Source: Caballeronia glathei
GTDB lineage: Bacteria; Pseudomonadota; Gammaproteobacteria; Burkholderiales; Burkholderiaceae
Length of the DNA stretch: 64,000 bases
NCBI RefSeq assembly: GCF_000698595.1
Contig: NZ_JFHC01000017.1
Coordinates: forward strand, 48,206-112,205
Direction: 5' to 3'
Part shown: one piece after another, positions 51,690-60,315 of the stretch
Position numbering within the stretch: position 1 is the first letter of the stretch
Layout: every line of letters starts with the position of its first letter
Program-made: the position numbers and the translations under genes
Notes under the pieces: generated by a model
Databases searched by the model: none
The model's input: only the letters and a program-made list of their open reading frames with translations
Told to the model about the DNA's origin: nothing

Positions 51690-53432
51690 TCACGCGCACA
51701 CGCCGTCGTTTGCGCCGCTCCGGAAATCGTCGATGACATCGGCCACCGTGAGACGGCGTCCGAGATGGCCGACGCGCTCCTCGATACCTTCGGCGCGAAG
51801 GATGTCCCGAACCTTCGCGTGCGCACCGACTATCCTGAAGTCCATTCCCGCCTCCCGCAACTCCACGTGCAGCATTTTCAGCATGCGCGCGCCGGCAAGA
51901 TCCACGACGGGCGACGTGGAGAGATCGCAGATCACCAGACGAAGCGGTGCGGCGCCCGAGCGGGTCTTCTGCCAGAGCGCCGCGCGCACATGCTCCGCGT
52001 TGAAGTAGAACAGCGACGCCTCGACGCGGAACACCAGCGCACCCGCAATGGTCTCGTTGCCCGGGTGACGCTCGATGTCGGAATAGATCCGCGTGCCGGG
52101 AATGAGGCCGAGGAAGGCGACATGCGGATGCGCCGCGCGCCGGATGAGCACCAGCATCGACACCACCATCGCCACGATGACGCCCTTCAGGATGCCCATC
52201 AGCAGCACGGCGGCGAAAGCCACCATCGACACGCTGAACTCGAGCCGGCTCACACGCCACACGTGGCGCAGCTCGGCGACGTTGACGAGTCCCTTCACGG
52301 CCACCAGCACGATAGCCGCGAGTATCACGTTCGGCAGGTTGCTCAGCAGACCCGCCAGATACATGAGGCACAGACCGATGGTGACCGATGCGAACACCAG
52401 CGCGAGCGGCGTCCTGGCGCCGGCCTTGTCGTTCACCGAGGACTGCGAGAGGCCGCCCGCCACCGGATACCCCTGGAAGAGTCCGGCCGCGAGATTCGCC
52501 GCGCCCAGGCCGAGCAGTTCCTGGCGCGGATCGACCTCGTAGCCGTGCGCCTGCGCCAGCGCGCGCGCCGCCGATACGCTCTCCACGTACGAGAGCAGCA
52601 GGCACGCAAACGCCAGCGGAATCACCCCGTCCACGTCGCGCACCCGCAGCCCCGGCAAGCGGAACTCCGGCAAGCCTTGCGGCAGCGCGCCGACCACCTT
52701 GAAGCCGAGCGCGCCGAGCGGCGTCACCGACAGCACGACGATCGAGACCACGACCACCAGCAGCGCGACCGGGCGTCCCGGCAGGAATTTCTCGCCGAGC
52801 AGCAGGATGACGATTGCGGTGAGACCGAATGCGAGCACCGCGAGGTTCGTGGCGGGAAGCTGGCCAGCCAGCACCGCGATGCGCTCGAAGAATTGGTCAC
52901 CGCCGCCCGCGACGCCGAACAGCTTGGGCAACTGGGTCAGCGCGATCGTCAGCGCGGCGCCCGCCTTGAAGCCGAGCAGGATCGTCTCGCTGATGAAATT
53001 GACGAGCGAACTCAACCGCAGAAGCCATGCGAGCAGACACATAGCGGCCATGAGGATCGCGCTCAGCGCTGCGATCGATACCCAGCGCCCCGGGTCGCCT
53101 CCCGCCATGCCCGCGACCGTGACCCCGACGAGCATCGAGATCGCCGAGGTGGGCCCGATCGCCAGATGCCGCGACGAGCCGAACAACGCATAGGCCAGGC
53201 CGCCGGCGAGATAGCAGTAGATGCCGTATTGCGGCGGCAATCCCGCGAGCGACGCATACGCGAGCGACACCGGAATCGCATAGGCGGCGAGCGTTACGCC
53301 GGCGACGACGTCGCGCCCGAGCCACTCCGGCCGATAGGCGGGCAGCCATTGCGCGGGCGGAAACGCCGCTCGCCACCTGCTCACCGGGGCGCCGCCCGGC
53401 ATCTTGCCGGCGGAGCGGGGTTCTTCGCTCAT
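51690..53432 (-). CDS. SulP-family anion transporter with STAS domain
   Basis: 580 aa. About 12 membrane segments. The first conserved block is WLGRDVVAGVTLAAYAIPVSLAYASLAGLPPQYGIYCYLAGGLAYALFGSSRHLAIGPTSAI. Then ELLGLGAANLAAGLFQGYPVAGGLSQSSVN, the SulP signature. A C-terminal STAS domain (about 440-560, LVICDLSTSPVVDLAGARML) is regulatory. It imports sulfate, bicarbonate or dicarboxylates; the exact anion is uncertain and no carbonic anhydrase is adjacent. Confidence 0.9.
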   Translation of the reverse strand: MSEEPRSAGKMPGGAPVSRWRAAFPPAQWLPAYRPEWLGRDVVAGVTLAAYAIPVSLAYASLAGLPPQYGIYCYLAGGLAYALFGSSRHLAIGPTSAISMLVGVTVAGMAGGDPGRWVSIAALSAILMAAMCLLAWLLRLSSLVNFISETILLGFKAGAALTIALTQLPKLFGVAGGGDQFFERIAVLAGQLPATNLAVLAFGLTAIVILLLGEKFLPGRPVALLVVVVSIVVLSVTPLGALGFKVVGALPQGLPEFRLPGLRVRDVDGVIPLAFACLLLSYVESVSAARALAQAHGYEVDPRQELLGLGAANLAAGLFQGYPVAGGLSQSSVNDKAGARTPLALVFASVTIGLCLMYLAGLLSNLPNVILAAIVLVAVKGLVNVAELRHVWRVSRLEFSVSMVAFAAVLLMGILKGVIVAMVVSMLVLIRRAAHPHVAFLGLIPGTRIYSDIERHPGNETIAGALVFRVEASLFYFNAEHVRAALWQKTRSGAAPLRLVICDLSTSPVVDLAGARMLKMLHVELREAGMDFRIVGAHAKVRDILRAEGIEERVGHLGRRLTVADVIDDFRSGANDGVCA

Positions 53433-53572
53433 GACGTCCGTCCCTTTCGTATGCCTGTCGTTCAGGCCAGCGACAGCGCCTTCGAGGATCGCCTGACAGG
53501 CGCATCCTTCCGATCGCCCGCCCTTCGTCCCTGCACGGAATCATCCGGTCCGCGGCTGCGCCGCTGCGTCCT

Positions 53573-53878
53573 TCACAGGTCCGCTCCGGAGAGGGTCCTT
53601 CGTTCACCGGGCAAAGGCGGGTCGGCGGCGGCTACGACTTCCAGAATCCGGTGCTTGCGGAGTTCGAAGGCGCGTGCGATCTGCCTTGCCGAAGCATCGG
53701 CGGCATCCGGTGCGCCGCATACGGCCTCCGACGGCATGGCATAGGCGGCGTAACCCCAGCCGAAACCGTATGCCGAGAACCATACGGCGGAACCATTGAC
53801 GATCACGGGCGCGGTGCATTGGATGAGCGGCGCGACGGCGGCGCTCGGCGCTTCGCCTGAGTCGATCGGGTCGGTCAT
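53573..53878 (-). CDS. Hypothetical 101-aa protein
   Basis: Starts MTDPIDSGEAPSAAVAPLIQ, with GAGGTGAAACGACC before the ATG. The middle is rich in aromatic and small residues (SAVWFSAYGFGWGYAAYAMP). No signal peptide or known domain. Moderate support from the ribosome binding site; it could also be spurious. It is the same strand as the SulP gene downstream. Confidence 0.5.
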   Translation of the reverse strand: MTDPIDSGEAPSAAVAPLIQCTAPVIVNGSAVWFSAYGFGWGYAAYAMPSEAVCGAPDAADASARQIARAFELRKHRILEVVAAADPPLPGERRTLSGADL

Positions 53879-54242
53879 GGTCGTTTCACCTCGTCTCGTC
53901 GGGATGCGCGACTATCTTCGTCTTTCCGGCGTGAATCGCATCGCTGCGCTGGCCTGCTTCTCCCCTGGTCACGATTCATGGTGTACGTTGGATCGGGTTT
54001 TCGCAAGTAGACCTTGTTCCGATGCGGCGCTCTGAAGCGGATTGCGAATTTGCCGCGAAGGCCGTCGCGCGAGGGCAGCGCGAACGTGAGGATGCGCGGG
54101 AACAGCGATGCGGCAGCAACGCGGCGGCTACGTCGCGAGTGACGATGAACGGCCACGCGACCGGACGGGATCGAGCTCATTGGCCGAAATGAGCGACCGC
54201 GTGAATGTCGGCAAGACCCGTCCGGACTTCCTCATGGATGGA
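53879..54242. other. Intergenic region, no gene seen
   Basis: 364 bp between two leftward genes. A weak frame on the minus strand is Arg-rich and looks non-coding. No promoter or terminator stands out. Confidence 0.4.
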
Positions 54243-54830
54243 TCATTTCTTTGCAGCCGGTTCCACGGATATCGCGAATGCCTCCGTATAGACCGCCTCG
54301 ACCTGTTCGCCCTTGTGAAGACGCTTCAGGCGCTCGGGGTCCTCTACCTTCAAATCCACCGTATTGCCCTTGGGCCCCTTGAGCGTGACCGTCTTCGCCT
54401 TGTGATCGACCGCGACGATATCGGCTATGACCGTCACTTCCCGGCCGACCATCCCGCCCGGCTTCGCACCTGGAGCGGATCGCTGCTCGGTTGCACGTTC
54501 GGCATGCGACGCCTGCCCCTTCTCCTTCATCAGGCTGATCGTAAGCGCCTCGCTGTATGTGGCGGTCACCATGTCGCCCAGTGCAAGCTGGTCGAAGTTG
54601 CGCGCGTCGTTCGTCACCTCCAGTTCCACGATCTTGCCCGCAGCGGTCTTGAGCGTCACGGTGCGAGTGGCCTTGTCGATGCCCACCACTGTCGCCGTGA
54701 TTTTCGACATGCCCTTGACGGTAGTCTGGTCCGGTCCCTTTGTGACTTCCACGTTCGTTTGCGGCTGAGCCAAAGCCGCCTGAGCCATCAGTGCAACGAC
54801 AACGATCGAGAAAAGTTTCGTGCGCTTCAT
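54243..54830 (-). CDS. Periplasmic protein with an internal tandem duplication
   Basis: 195 aa. Signal peptide MKRTKLFSIVVVALMAQAALA. Two similar beta-rich units follow: ITATVVGIDKATRTVTLKT... TATYSEALTISL (about 43-105) and VIADIVAVDHKAKTVTLKG... EAVYTEAFAISV (about 135-192). The match in spacing and in the A-x-Y-x-EA-x-x-IS end motif shows a duplication. A charged linker joins them. AGGAGACTCACA precedes the ATG. Function unknown; the small beta-barrel look suggests ligand or copper/metal handling, which is speculation. Confidence 0.75.
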   Translation of the reverse strand: MKRTKLFSIVVVALMAQAALAQPQTNVEVTKGPDQTTVKGMSKITATVVGIDKATRTVTLKTAAGKIVELEVTNDARNFDQLALGDMVTATYSEALTISLMKEKGQASHAERATEQRSAPGAKPGGMVGREVTVIADIVAVDHKAKTVTLKGPKGNTVDLKVEDPERLKRLHKGEQVEAVYTEAFAISVEPAAKK

Positions 54831-55452
54831 TGTGAGTCTCCTGTGGAAAAAACTTGCTTCATCACGGGAAATCCCGGCGATTGTCAGACCCGGCTGGGCA
54901 GCCGCTTCACGATCGGTCAAGCGTTTCCACTCCGTCTCGCGGATACGACCTCATGAACCCGCCGCGATCCAGCCTGCATCGCCACGGACGGCGCACCGCG
55001 AAGACCGTTTCCGGCCATGTGGAATACCCCGGTACGTGCTCGACGACGAGCGATATCGTGGACATGGCACGTCGTTCGGACTGGCAGTGAGCGTCCAGCC
55101 CGGCTTGCCGTGCCCGCCGTGGTCCAGCCGATGCAACCGGGTTGCGGTGCCGGACGGGTGCCGCAGCGATGCGGCGATCCGCCGGACCCGCGCAGATCAC
55201 CGGACCGGGTTCCCGCGTGCGAGCTTGCGCAGGTCGTCGATCATGCGCATACGCAGTGGACTAAGGCACTGTGTGGCGAGAGCCGCGGTTCTGTTCTCGA
55301 CGGGAAACGAGGCGGATTGCTTCATCCCCCGTCACGACGAAACCGAGGGTTTCATATCCTGCACCACTCACGCCGGTCAAAGCCCCGTTACCGCCACGAA
55401 GGGCTTCGTCCACATCCGTGTGGCAGATGCCGGACCGCACGGACCGCGCGGC
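54831..55452. other. Intergenic region, no gene seen
   Basis: 622 bp between two leftward genes. Open frames on both strands are compositionally non-coding and lack ribosome binding sites. No repeat, RNA gene or clear promoter is recognised. Confidence 0.4.
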
Positions 55453-55803
55453 TCAGAGACAGGCGTTGATATCGCCGGCGCCGGCGCTGCCGGTACCGCC
55501 GCCCGTGCGCATGCCGACCCACGTCTTGCTGTCCGCCGCCCATGCGGGCCGCACGAGAGCGGCTGCGCCGTTCGGAGGCTGCTGGCCGGGCACATAGACG
55601 TCCATCGCTTGATTGTTGGCTATCACCACCTGCGAGACGACTGTTTGTTGCGACCGGTTCGCCCATTTCTGCGCGATGCACTGGGCGACGACGGCAGGCG
55701 GCTGCTGGCTTTGTCCGACCGTCTGGGCGCTTGGCGGCACGGGCTGGTTCGCACAACCCGACACTACAGCGACGGTCACGACGAGAATCGGTAGCGGTTT
55801 CAC
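55453..55803 (-). CDS. Small putative lipoprotein
   Basis: 116 aa from a GTG start supported by GGAGGGTAAAAAC. Signal peptide with lipobox VSGC (VTVAVVSGCANQPVPPS). The mature part contains AQCIAQKWANRSQQTVVSQVVIANNQAMDVYVPGQ and a Gly-rich end, closing with INACL, so two conserved-looking cysteines could form a disulfide. Family not recognised. Similar small lipoproteins occur in Burkholderia. Confidence 0.72.
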   Translation of the reverse strand: MKPLPILVVTVAVVSGCANQPVPPSAQTVGQSQQPPAVVAQCIAQKWANRSQQTVVSQVVIANNQAMDVYVPGQQPPNGAAALVRPAWAADSKTWVGMRTGGGTGSAGAGDINACL

Positions 55804-55975
55804 GTTTTTACCCTCCAGTTGGATTCCTGTTCCCATCGGCTCGATTCAACGTCCCATGAGCATGTCCGGAAGCCCTGATTGACTCCGGTCGCCCGCCCCT
55901 TTATGGCGTGCCCGCTTTGCCGACCTCTGCGGCGCTGCACTGGCGCATCCGGTAAGGAGAGAAGGCTGTTCAAGT

Positions 55976-56134
55976 ATGTACGCTGCGGAGCGCTTCGCCG
56001 AGCTAATTTCTATGTCTCGCGGGCAATATGTGCAAAGCGCGTGCGAACGAGACGCATTGATCGAGCGCATCGCCAGCACGCATGCGGCTGAACTGCGTGC
56101 ATACATCATTGATGCAGTGCCTTCTGCTGCATAG
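55976..56134 (+). CDS. Possible 52-aa small protein
   Basis: ATG preceded by AAGGAGAGAAGG about ten bases upstream. The product begins MYAAERFAELISMSRGQYVQ and continues as a charged amphipathic helix (ERDALIERIASTHAAELRAYIID). Composition is protein-like rather than the Arg/Pro-rich noise of neighbouring frames. No homologue recognised. Confidence 0.45.
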   Translation: MYAAERFAELISMSRGQYVQSACERDALIERIASTHAAELRAYIIDAVPSAA

Positions 56135-56329
56135 GGTGTGGCCAGTGTCAGGCAAAGCCGCGCGCAATGTTCAGTACCTCGTTCGCAGGGCAAAGGACGT
56201 CATCGCTCACGACATCCCGGATGACTTGCAGCAGTGCCTCTTCGAGCAGAGAAACGCCGGCACGGCATCGGCCATCGGGCGCCTGTGTGCGGGAAGCCGC
56301 ACATGGCGATGCGTGGATATGCTGGCTAT

Positions 56330-56355
56330 GCCGTTGCCCACACTCCAGCAACGGC
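56330..56355. promoter_or_regulatory. Inverted repeat GCCGTTGC-N10-GCAACGGC upstream of the lipoprotein trio
   Basis: Perfect 8-bp arms with centres 18 bp apart, ending 18 bp before TATAAT and so overlapping the -35 position. There is no good -35 hexamer, which suggests an activator site, though repression is equally possible. Confidence 0.5.
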
Positions 56356-56373
56356 AGAACCGAACTCACACAC

Positions 56374-56379
56374 TATAAT
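56374..56379 (+). promoter_or_regulatory. Consensus -10 element TATAAT for the lipoprotein operon
   Basis: Perfect Pribnow hexamer, 74 bp upstream of the first lipoprotein gene. The -35 region lacks a consensus hexamer. Transcription would start near 56386. Confidence 0.5.
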
Positions 56380-56453
56380 TTCACTCGTACCCGTGAAGGA
56401 CGCATTACAACAACGATCTTTTGCGCCCGCCCCTGCGGCGATGAGGTTACGCG

Positions 56454-57743
56454 ATGAACGACATCGTGAATCGACTGCTGGTTGCAGTTATCGTCGCCTT
56501 GTTCCTGTCGGGTTGCGCCGCAACGCCGCCTGCCAGCGAGCTCTCGTACAAGAGCCGCGCCGTGACGCGCACCGAAGGCGGACTGCGGGTAACGACCGTG
56601 GTGCTTTCCGCTGATGAAAGCGCGGCCGTCTATGGCGTGCCGCTCGCCAAGAAGGGGATTCAACCCGTCTGGGTAGAAGTCTCGAACAACGAGACCCTTA
56701 GCTATTTCCTGATGTCTCCGGGCCTTGACCCGAACTTCTTCCCCGCTTCGGAAGCTGCCGAGGCATATCTCAACAGCGTTCCGTCCGGCGGGAAGGACGA
56801 ACTCGACCAGCGCTTTCGCGGGCTTGCCTTCCAGAACCCCGTCCTGCCCGGCCAGACCAAGTCGGGATACGTGCTGACGCACCTCAACGAGGGCGCGAAG
56901 CTCGTGCAGATCGACCTCGTGGCGAGCGCGCGTGCAAGGACGTTCTCGATCCTCATGGTCGTGCCGGGCTTCTATGCCGACTACCATGTCAGCGAAGTCT
57001 TTCGGCGCGAGATCTATCCGCCCGAAAAGATCGTGAACTATACGGACGACGACGCGTTTCGCGCCGCTCTCGAAGCCCTTCCCTGCTGCGCAACGAACAA
57101 GGACGGTTCGAAGAACGGCGATCCGCTCAATCTGGTCATCGTCGGGGGCCTCGACGACGCCTTTCCCGCACTCGTGCGGCGCGGCTGGAGCCCGACCGAG
57201 CAAAAGTGGTCGGGCGCGATCATGAGGATGGTCACGTCCGCGCTCTCCGGCGATCGTTATGTCAATGCGCCCGTCAGCGATCTTTATCTCTTTGGCCGGG
57301 CGCAGGACCTCGCGTTGCAAAAGGCGCGTGACAATGTTCACCAGCGCAATCATCTGCGGCTCTGGCTAAGTCCCATGCGCTATCGGGGTAAGCCCGTATG
57401 GGTGGGGCAGATCAGCCGGGATATCGGCACCCGTCTCACGATTCACTCACCTACGCTCACCACGCACAAGATCGACCCGGACGTAGACGAAGCGCGCAAA
57501 GCACTGGCGGAGGATATGGCGTATTCCCAGAATCTCACCCAGCTTGGTTTCGTCAGGGGAGTAGGGGCAGCCCCGCAAGGCGCGCCGAGCCAGAACCTCA
57601 CCACCGATCCGTACTACACCGACGGGTATCGACAGGTACTCGTATTCGACCGCCACCCCACGTCTCTTTCAGAGATCGAAGTCCTTCCGTGGGAGAAGAG
57701 CACGAAAATCAACAACACGCCGCCCTCGGGAGCGAAACAATGA
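56454..57743 (+). CDS. LssY_C-domain lipoprotein, first paralogue
   Basis: 429 aa. Lipobox LSGC puts the lipid on Cys21. A beta-rich N-terminal region (about 40-200) is followed by LPCC (209-212) and an LssY C-terminal domain (about 223-355): DPLNLVIVGGLDDAFPALVRRGW, SDLYLFGRAQDLALQK, RNHLRLWLSP, PVWVGQISRDIG and THKIDPDVDEARK. In other proteins this domain follows PAP2 phosphatase segments; here it is anchored alone on a lipoprotein. GAGG precedes the ATG. Its stop overlaps the next gene as ATGA. Function unknown. Confidence 0.82.
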   Translation: MNDIVNRLLVAVIVALFLSGCAATPPASELSYKSRAVTRTEGGLRVTTVVLSADESAAVYGVPLAKKGIQPVWVEVSNNETLSYFLMSPGLDPNFFPASEAAEAYLNSVPSGGKDELDQRFRGLAFQNPVLPGQTKSGYVLTHLNEGAKLVQIDLVASARARTFSILMVVPGFYADYHVSEVFRREIYPPEKIVNYTDDDAFRAALEALPCCATNKDGSKNGDPLNLVIVGGLDDAFPALVRRGWSPTEQKWSGAIMRMVTSALSGDRYVNAPVSDLYLFGRAQDLALQKARDNVHQRNHLRLWLSPMRYRGKPVWVGQISRDIGTRLTIHSPTLTTHKIDPDVDEARKALAEDMAYSQNLTQLGFVRGVGAAPQGAPSQNLTTDPYYTDGYRQVLVFDRHPTSLSEIEVLPWEKSTKINNTPPSGAKQ

Positions 57744-58993
57744 GCGCGCCGCCGCGGTCTCCGCGTGCACTGAGAAATGCAGCCGGCAGCGTTGTTCTCC
57801 TTCTCGCCCTGGCCGCCTGCGCGACATGGACGGCGCCGGCGAACGTCGACGATGGGCCGCTGCGTGAGCGTGCCGTGAGCGCGACCAACCAGGACGTGCA
57901 GGTGAGCGCGGCCGTGCTGGGATCGGAAGACAGCAAGCGCATGTTCGGCGCCGACGTCAACAAGACCAACGTACAGCCGGTATGGATCGAGGTTCGGAAC
58001 CGGACTTCGCAACCGTTGTGGCTGCTGCAATCGGGAACCGATCCAGACTACTTCTCGCCGCTCGAAGTCGCGTGGTCCATGCACACGCTGCTCGGGGGAG
58101 CGACGAATGCGAGCATCGACGATCACTTCAACAAGCTCGGATTCAGGAACCCGATTCTGCCGGGTGAAACCCGCACGGGGATTGTGTTCACCAACCCTGA
58201 CCGGGACCCCAAGCTCGTCAACATCGACCTGTTCGGGAACAGGACGCTGGTGCCTTTCTCCCTTTTCGTGCACGTCCCGGATGACGTTTCCGACTCTCGC
58301 TTGGCGCTGACCCTGTTCCAGTATCCCAATACGGAGATCACCGACTACCACGATCTCGCCTCGCTGCGCGCCGCGATCGAACGGCTGCCGTGCTGCGCGA
58401 GCGATCAGCACAAGACGACCGGCGCGGACCCGTTGAATGTCGTTGTCGTCGGCAATCTTGGGGACATAGGGGCCGCATTGGTGCGACGCAGCTATCGCCG
58501 CAACCTGCGCGACGGCGATCTCGATCAGTGGGTCTACGGACGCAAGCCGGACGTCGTTCTGCGCAAGGAGGCGCAGGCGGGCGTGGCCGCGACCTCGATC
58601 CGTGCGTGGCTCACGCCCATTCGCTTCAACGGCGCGCTCGTGTATGTCGTGCAGGTCGGACGTCCGGTCGGCGGCCGCTTTGTGCACGGCGGCGCCGCAG
58701 CCGACGTACTGCATGGGGATGTCGACGAGGCAAGGAATTTCCTGGTCCAGGACATGATGTACTCGGGGGGTCTCGACAAGCTCGGATTCGCCAACGGCGT
58801 TACTCCTGCGCCAGAGGCGCGTCCCCGCACGACGCTGAACGGTGCGCCGTACCATACCGACGGATTGCGCGCAGTGATGTTTTTTGCAACGCGGCCGCTG
58901 AGTTTTACCAACGTCGAAATTCTGGACTGGGTGCCTTACCTCGAGCGGCGCGAGTCCGCCGAACGCGGAGAGAACGGCGATGCAGGCAAGTAA
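57740..58993 (+). CDS. LssY_C-like lipoprotein, second (diverged) paralogue
   Basis: 417 aa; start fixed by the ATGA overlap. Lipobox LAAC (Cys27). It parallels the first gene along its length: VQPVWIEVRNRTSQPLWLLQSG, FRNPILPGETRTGIVFTN, VNIDLFGN, LPCC (216-219), DPLNVVVVGNLGDIGAALVRR and DVDEARNFLVQDMMYSGGLDKLGF. The LssY_C region has lost the R-x-H-L-R-L-W and T-H-K-I-D-P motifs, so it may be a structural or regulatory partner of the first. Together they look like an old tandem duplication. Confidence 0.78.
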   Translation: MSAPPRSPRALRNAAGSVVLLLALAACATWTAPANVDDGPLRERAVSATNQDVQVSAAVLGSEDSKRMFGADVNKTNVQPVWIEVRNRTSQPLWLLQSGTDPDYFSPLEVAWSMHTLLGGATNASIDDHFNKLGFRNPILPGETRTGIVFTNPDRDPKLVNIDLFGNRTLVPFSLFVHVPDDVSDSRLALTLFQYPNTEITDYHDLASLRAAIERLPCCASDQHKTTGADPLNVVVVGNLGDIGAALVRRSYRRNLRDGDLDQWVYGRKPDVVLRKEAQAGVAATSIRAWLTPIRFNGALVYVVQVGRPVGGRFVHGGAAADVLHGDVDEARNFLVQDMMYSGGLDKLGFANGVTPAPEARPRTTLNGAPYHTDGLRAVMFFATRPLSFTNVEILDWVPYLERRESAERGENGDAGK

Positions 58994-60134
58994 CCCCGCC
59001 GCCGGATCGCACGGCGGTGCCGCGGCGCGGCCGGCTCGTCCCATGCGTGCATTGCGCAGCGGCGGCATCGGAATCGCTGCCGCCGTGACCTGTCTTGTGC
59101 TCGCAGCATGCGCAGCGAAACCGCTCGTCCCCTACTCCGCGGACACGCCGCCGCTTGCGCTCGTTCCGGCGTCCCAGGCGGGCGTACAGGACAAACGGGC
59201 GCGGTTCCGCGAGATCTACTGCGCGGTGCTGGAGGCGCACGGCTCCGCACTTGCCGATTACCGTCGCTGCGAAGACGCGCTGACACGCGTGGGTGTCGAG
59301 CCCGCCGGCACCGGCATGCCTGTCGATCTGGGCCAATCCAGGCGCCATCTCGTCGCGGTCGTGGTGCCCGGCGTCGGGTACGACTGCTTCAAGCCCTGGC
59401 TGAATGCGCCCGGCACCGTGACGAAACACCTGCAGCCGTTCGGCTACGACGCGATCATGCTCACCGTCGACGGGTTGTCGAGTTCGGCGAACAACGCTCG
59501 CCAGATTCGCGACGCCATATTGGCCATGCAACTGCCGGCGGGCGCACCGCAGCTCGTCCTGATCGGCTATTCGAAGGGGGCTCCGGACATTCTGGAGGCG
59601 CTCGTCGACTATCCGGAGATTCGCGGACGCGTGGCAGCGGTGGTGAGCGCGGCCGGAGCGATCGGCGGATCGCCGCTTGCGAACGACGCCGAGCAATTCC
59701 AGGCGGACATGCTGCGATACTTTCCGGGATCGACCTGCACCTCCGGAGACGGCGGCGCCGTGCAAAGCCTGCGACCGGCAACACGCAGAGCGTGGATGGC
59801 GCAGAACCCGCTTCCCGGCGGGCTGCGCTACTACTCGCTCGCGACGTTCCCCCAGCCGGAACGCATTTCCTCGATACTCAAGTCGAGCTACGAGAAACTC
59901 GCGCGCGTCGATGCGCGCAACGACAGTCAGGTGATCTTCTACGATCAGGTCGTGCCCGGCAGCGCACTGCTCGGCTACGTCAACGCGGATCACTGGGCAC
60001 TCGCCGTGCCGATTGCGCGGACACACACGATGATCGGCTCGCTGTTCGTCACGCAGAACGCCTACCCCCGTGAGGCGCTAACGGAAGCGGTGCTGCGCTT
60101 TGTGGAGGAAGATCTGGCGACGCCCGGAAAGTGA
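58980..60134 (+). CDS. Alpha/beta-hydrolase-fold lipoprotein
   Basis: 384 aa, overlapping the previous gene by 14 bp; a later ATG at 59043 is possible. Lipobox LAAC (Cys44). Central beta-alpha elements lead to the nucleophile elbow GYSKG (Ser198); likely acid Asp322 (FYDQVVPGS) and base His338 (NADHWAL). It may act as an envelope esterase, lipase or acyl transferase. The motif VVSAAGAIGGSPLAND after the elbow resembles PHB-depolymerase-like or lipase-like secreted hydrolases. The natural substrate is unknown. Confidence 0.8.
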   Translation: MQASNPAAGSHGGAAARPARPMRALRSGGIGIAAAVTCLVLAACAAKPLVPYSADTPPLALVPASQAGVQDKRARFREIYCAVLEAHGSALADYRRCEDALTRVGVEPAGTGMPVDLGQSRRHLVAVVVPGVGYDCFKPWLNAPGTVTKHLQPFGYDAIMLTVDGLSSSANNARQIRDAILAMQLPAGAPQLVLIGYSKGAPDILEALVDYPEIRGRVAAVVSAAGAIGGSPLANDAEQFQADMLRYFPGSTCTSGDGGAVQSLRPATRRAWMAQNPLPGGLRYYSLATFPQPERISSILKSSYEKLARVDARNDSQVIFYDQVVPGSALLGYVNADHWALAVPIARTHTMIGSLFVTQNAYPREALTEAVLRFVEEDLATPGK

Positions 60135-60141
60135 AGCGAAT

Positions 60142-60166
60142 CGCCGCCGGGAATCTCGCGGCGGCG
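60142..60166. terminator. Hairpin between the lipoprotein operon and the PHA cluster
   Basis: CGCCGCC/GGCGGCG, a perfect 7-bp stem with an 11-base loop, starting 7 bp after the hydrolase stop. No T-tract. The two operons converge here. Confidence 0.4.
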
Positions 60167-60315
60167 CCCGCCCGGGGTACGAGGTCCGTGCTCCATTGAC
60201 CCGCGGCCCCGTATTCCCCGTTGATGCTCACGGGGTCATGATGTGAAACCCGACTGTCGGGATTGCGGTTCGGCCAGCACGACTACGCCTTCGTCGCCCT
60301 TCTTCGTCAGGCCGC

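Larger units (their letters stand above)
55804..56453. other. Intergenic region upstream of the lipoprotein trio
   Basis: 650 bp. It contains a possible 52-aa gene (55976-56134), a perfect inverted repeat (56330-56355) and a TATAAT element (56374-56379), each listed separately. Nothing else is seen. Confidence 0.5.
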
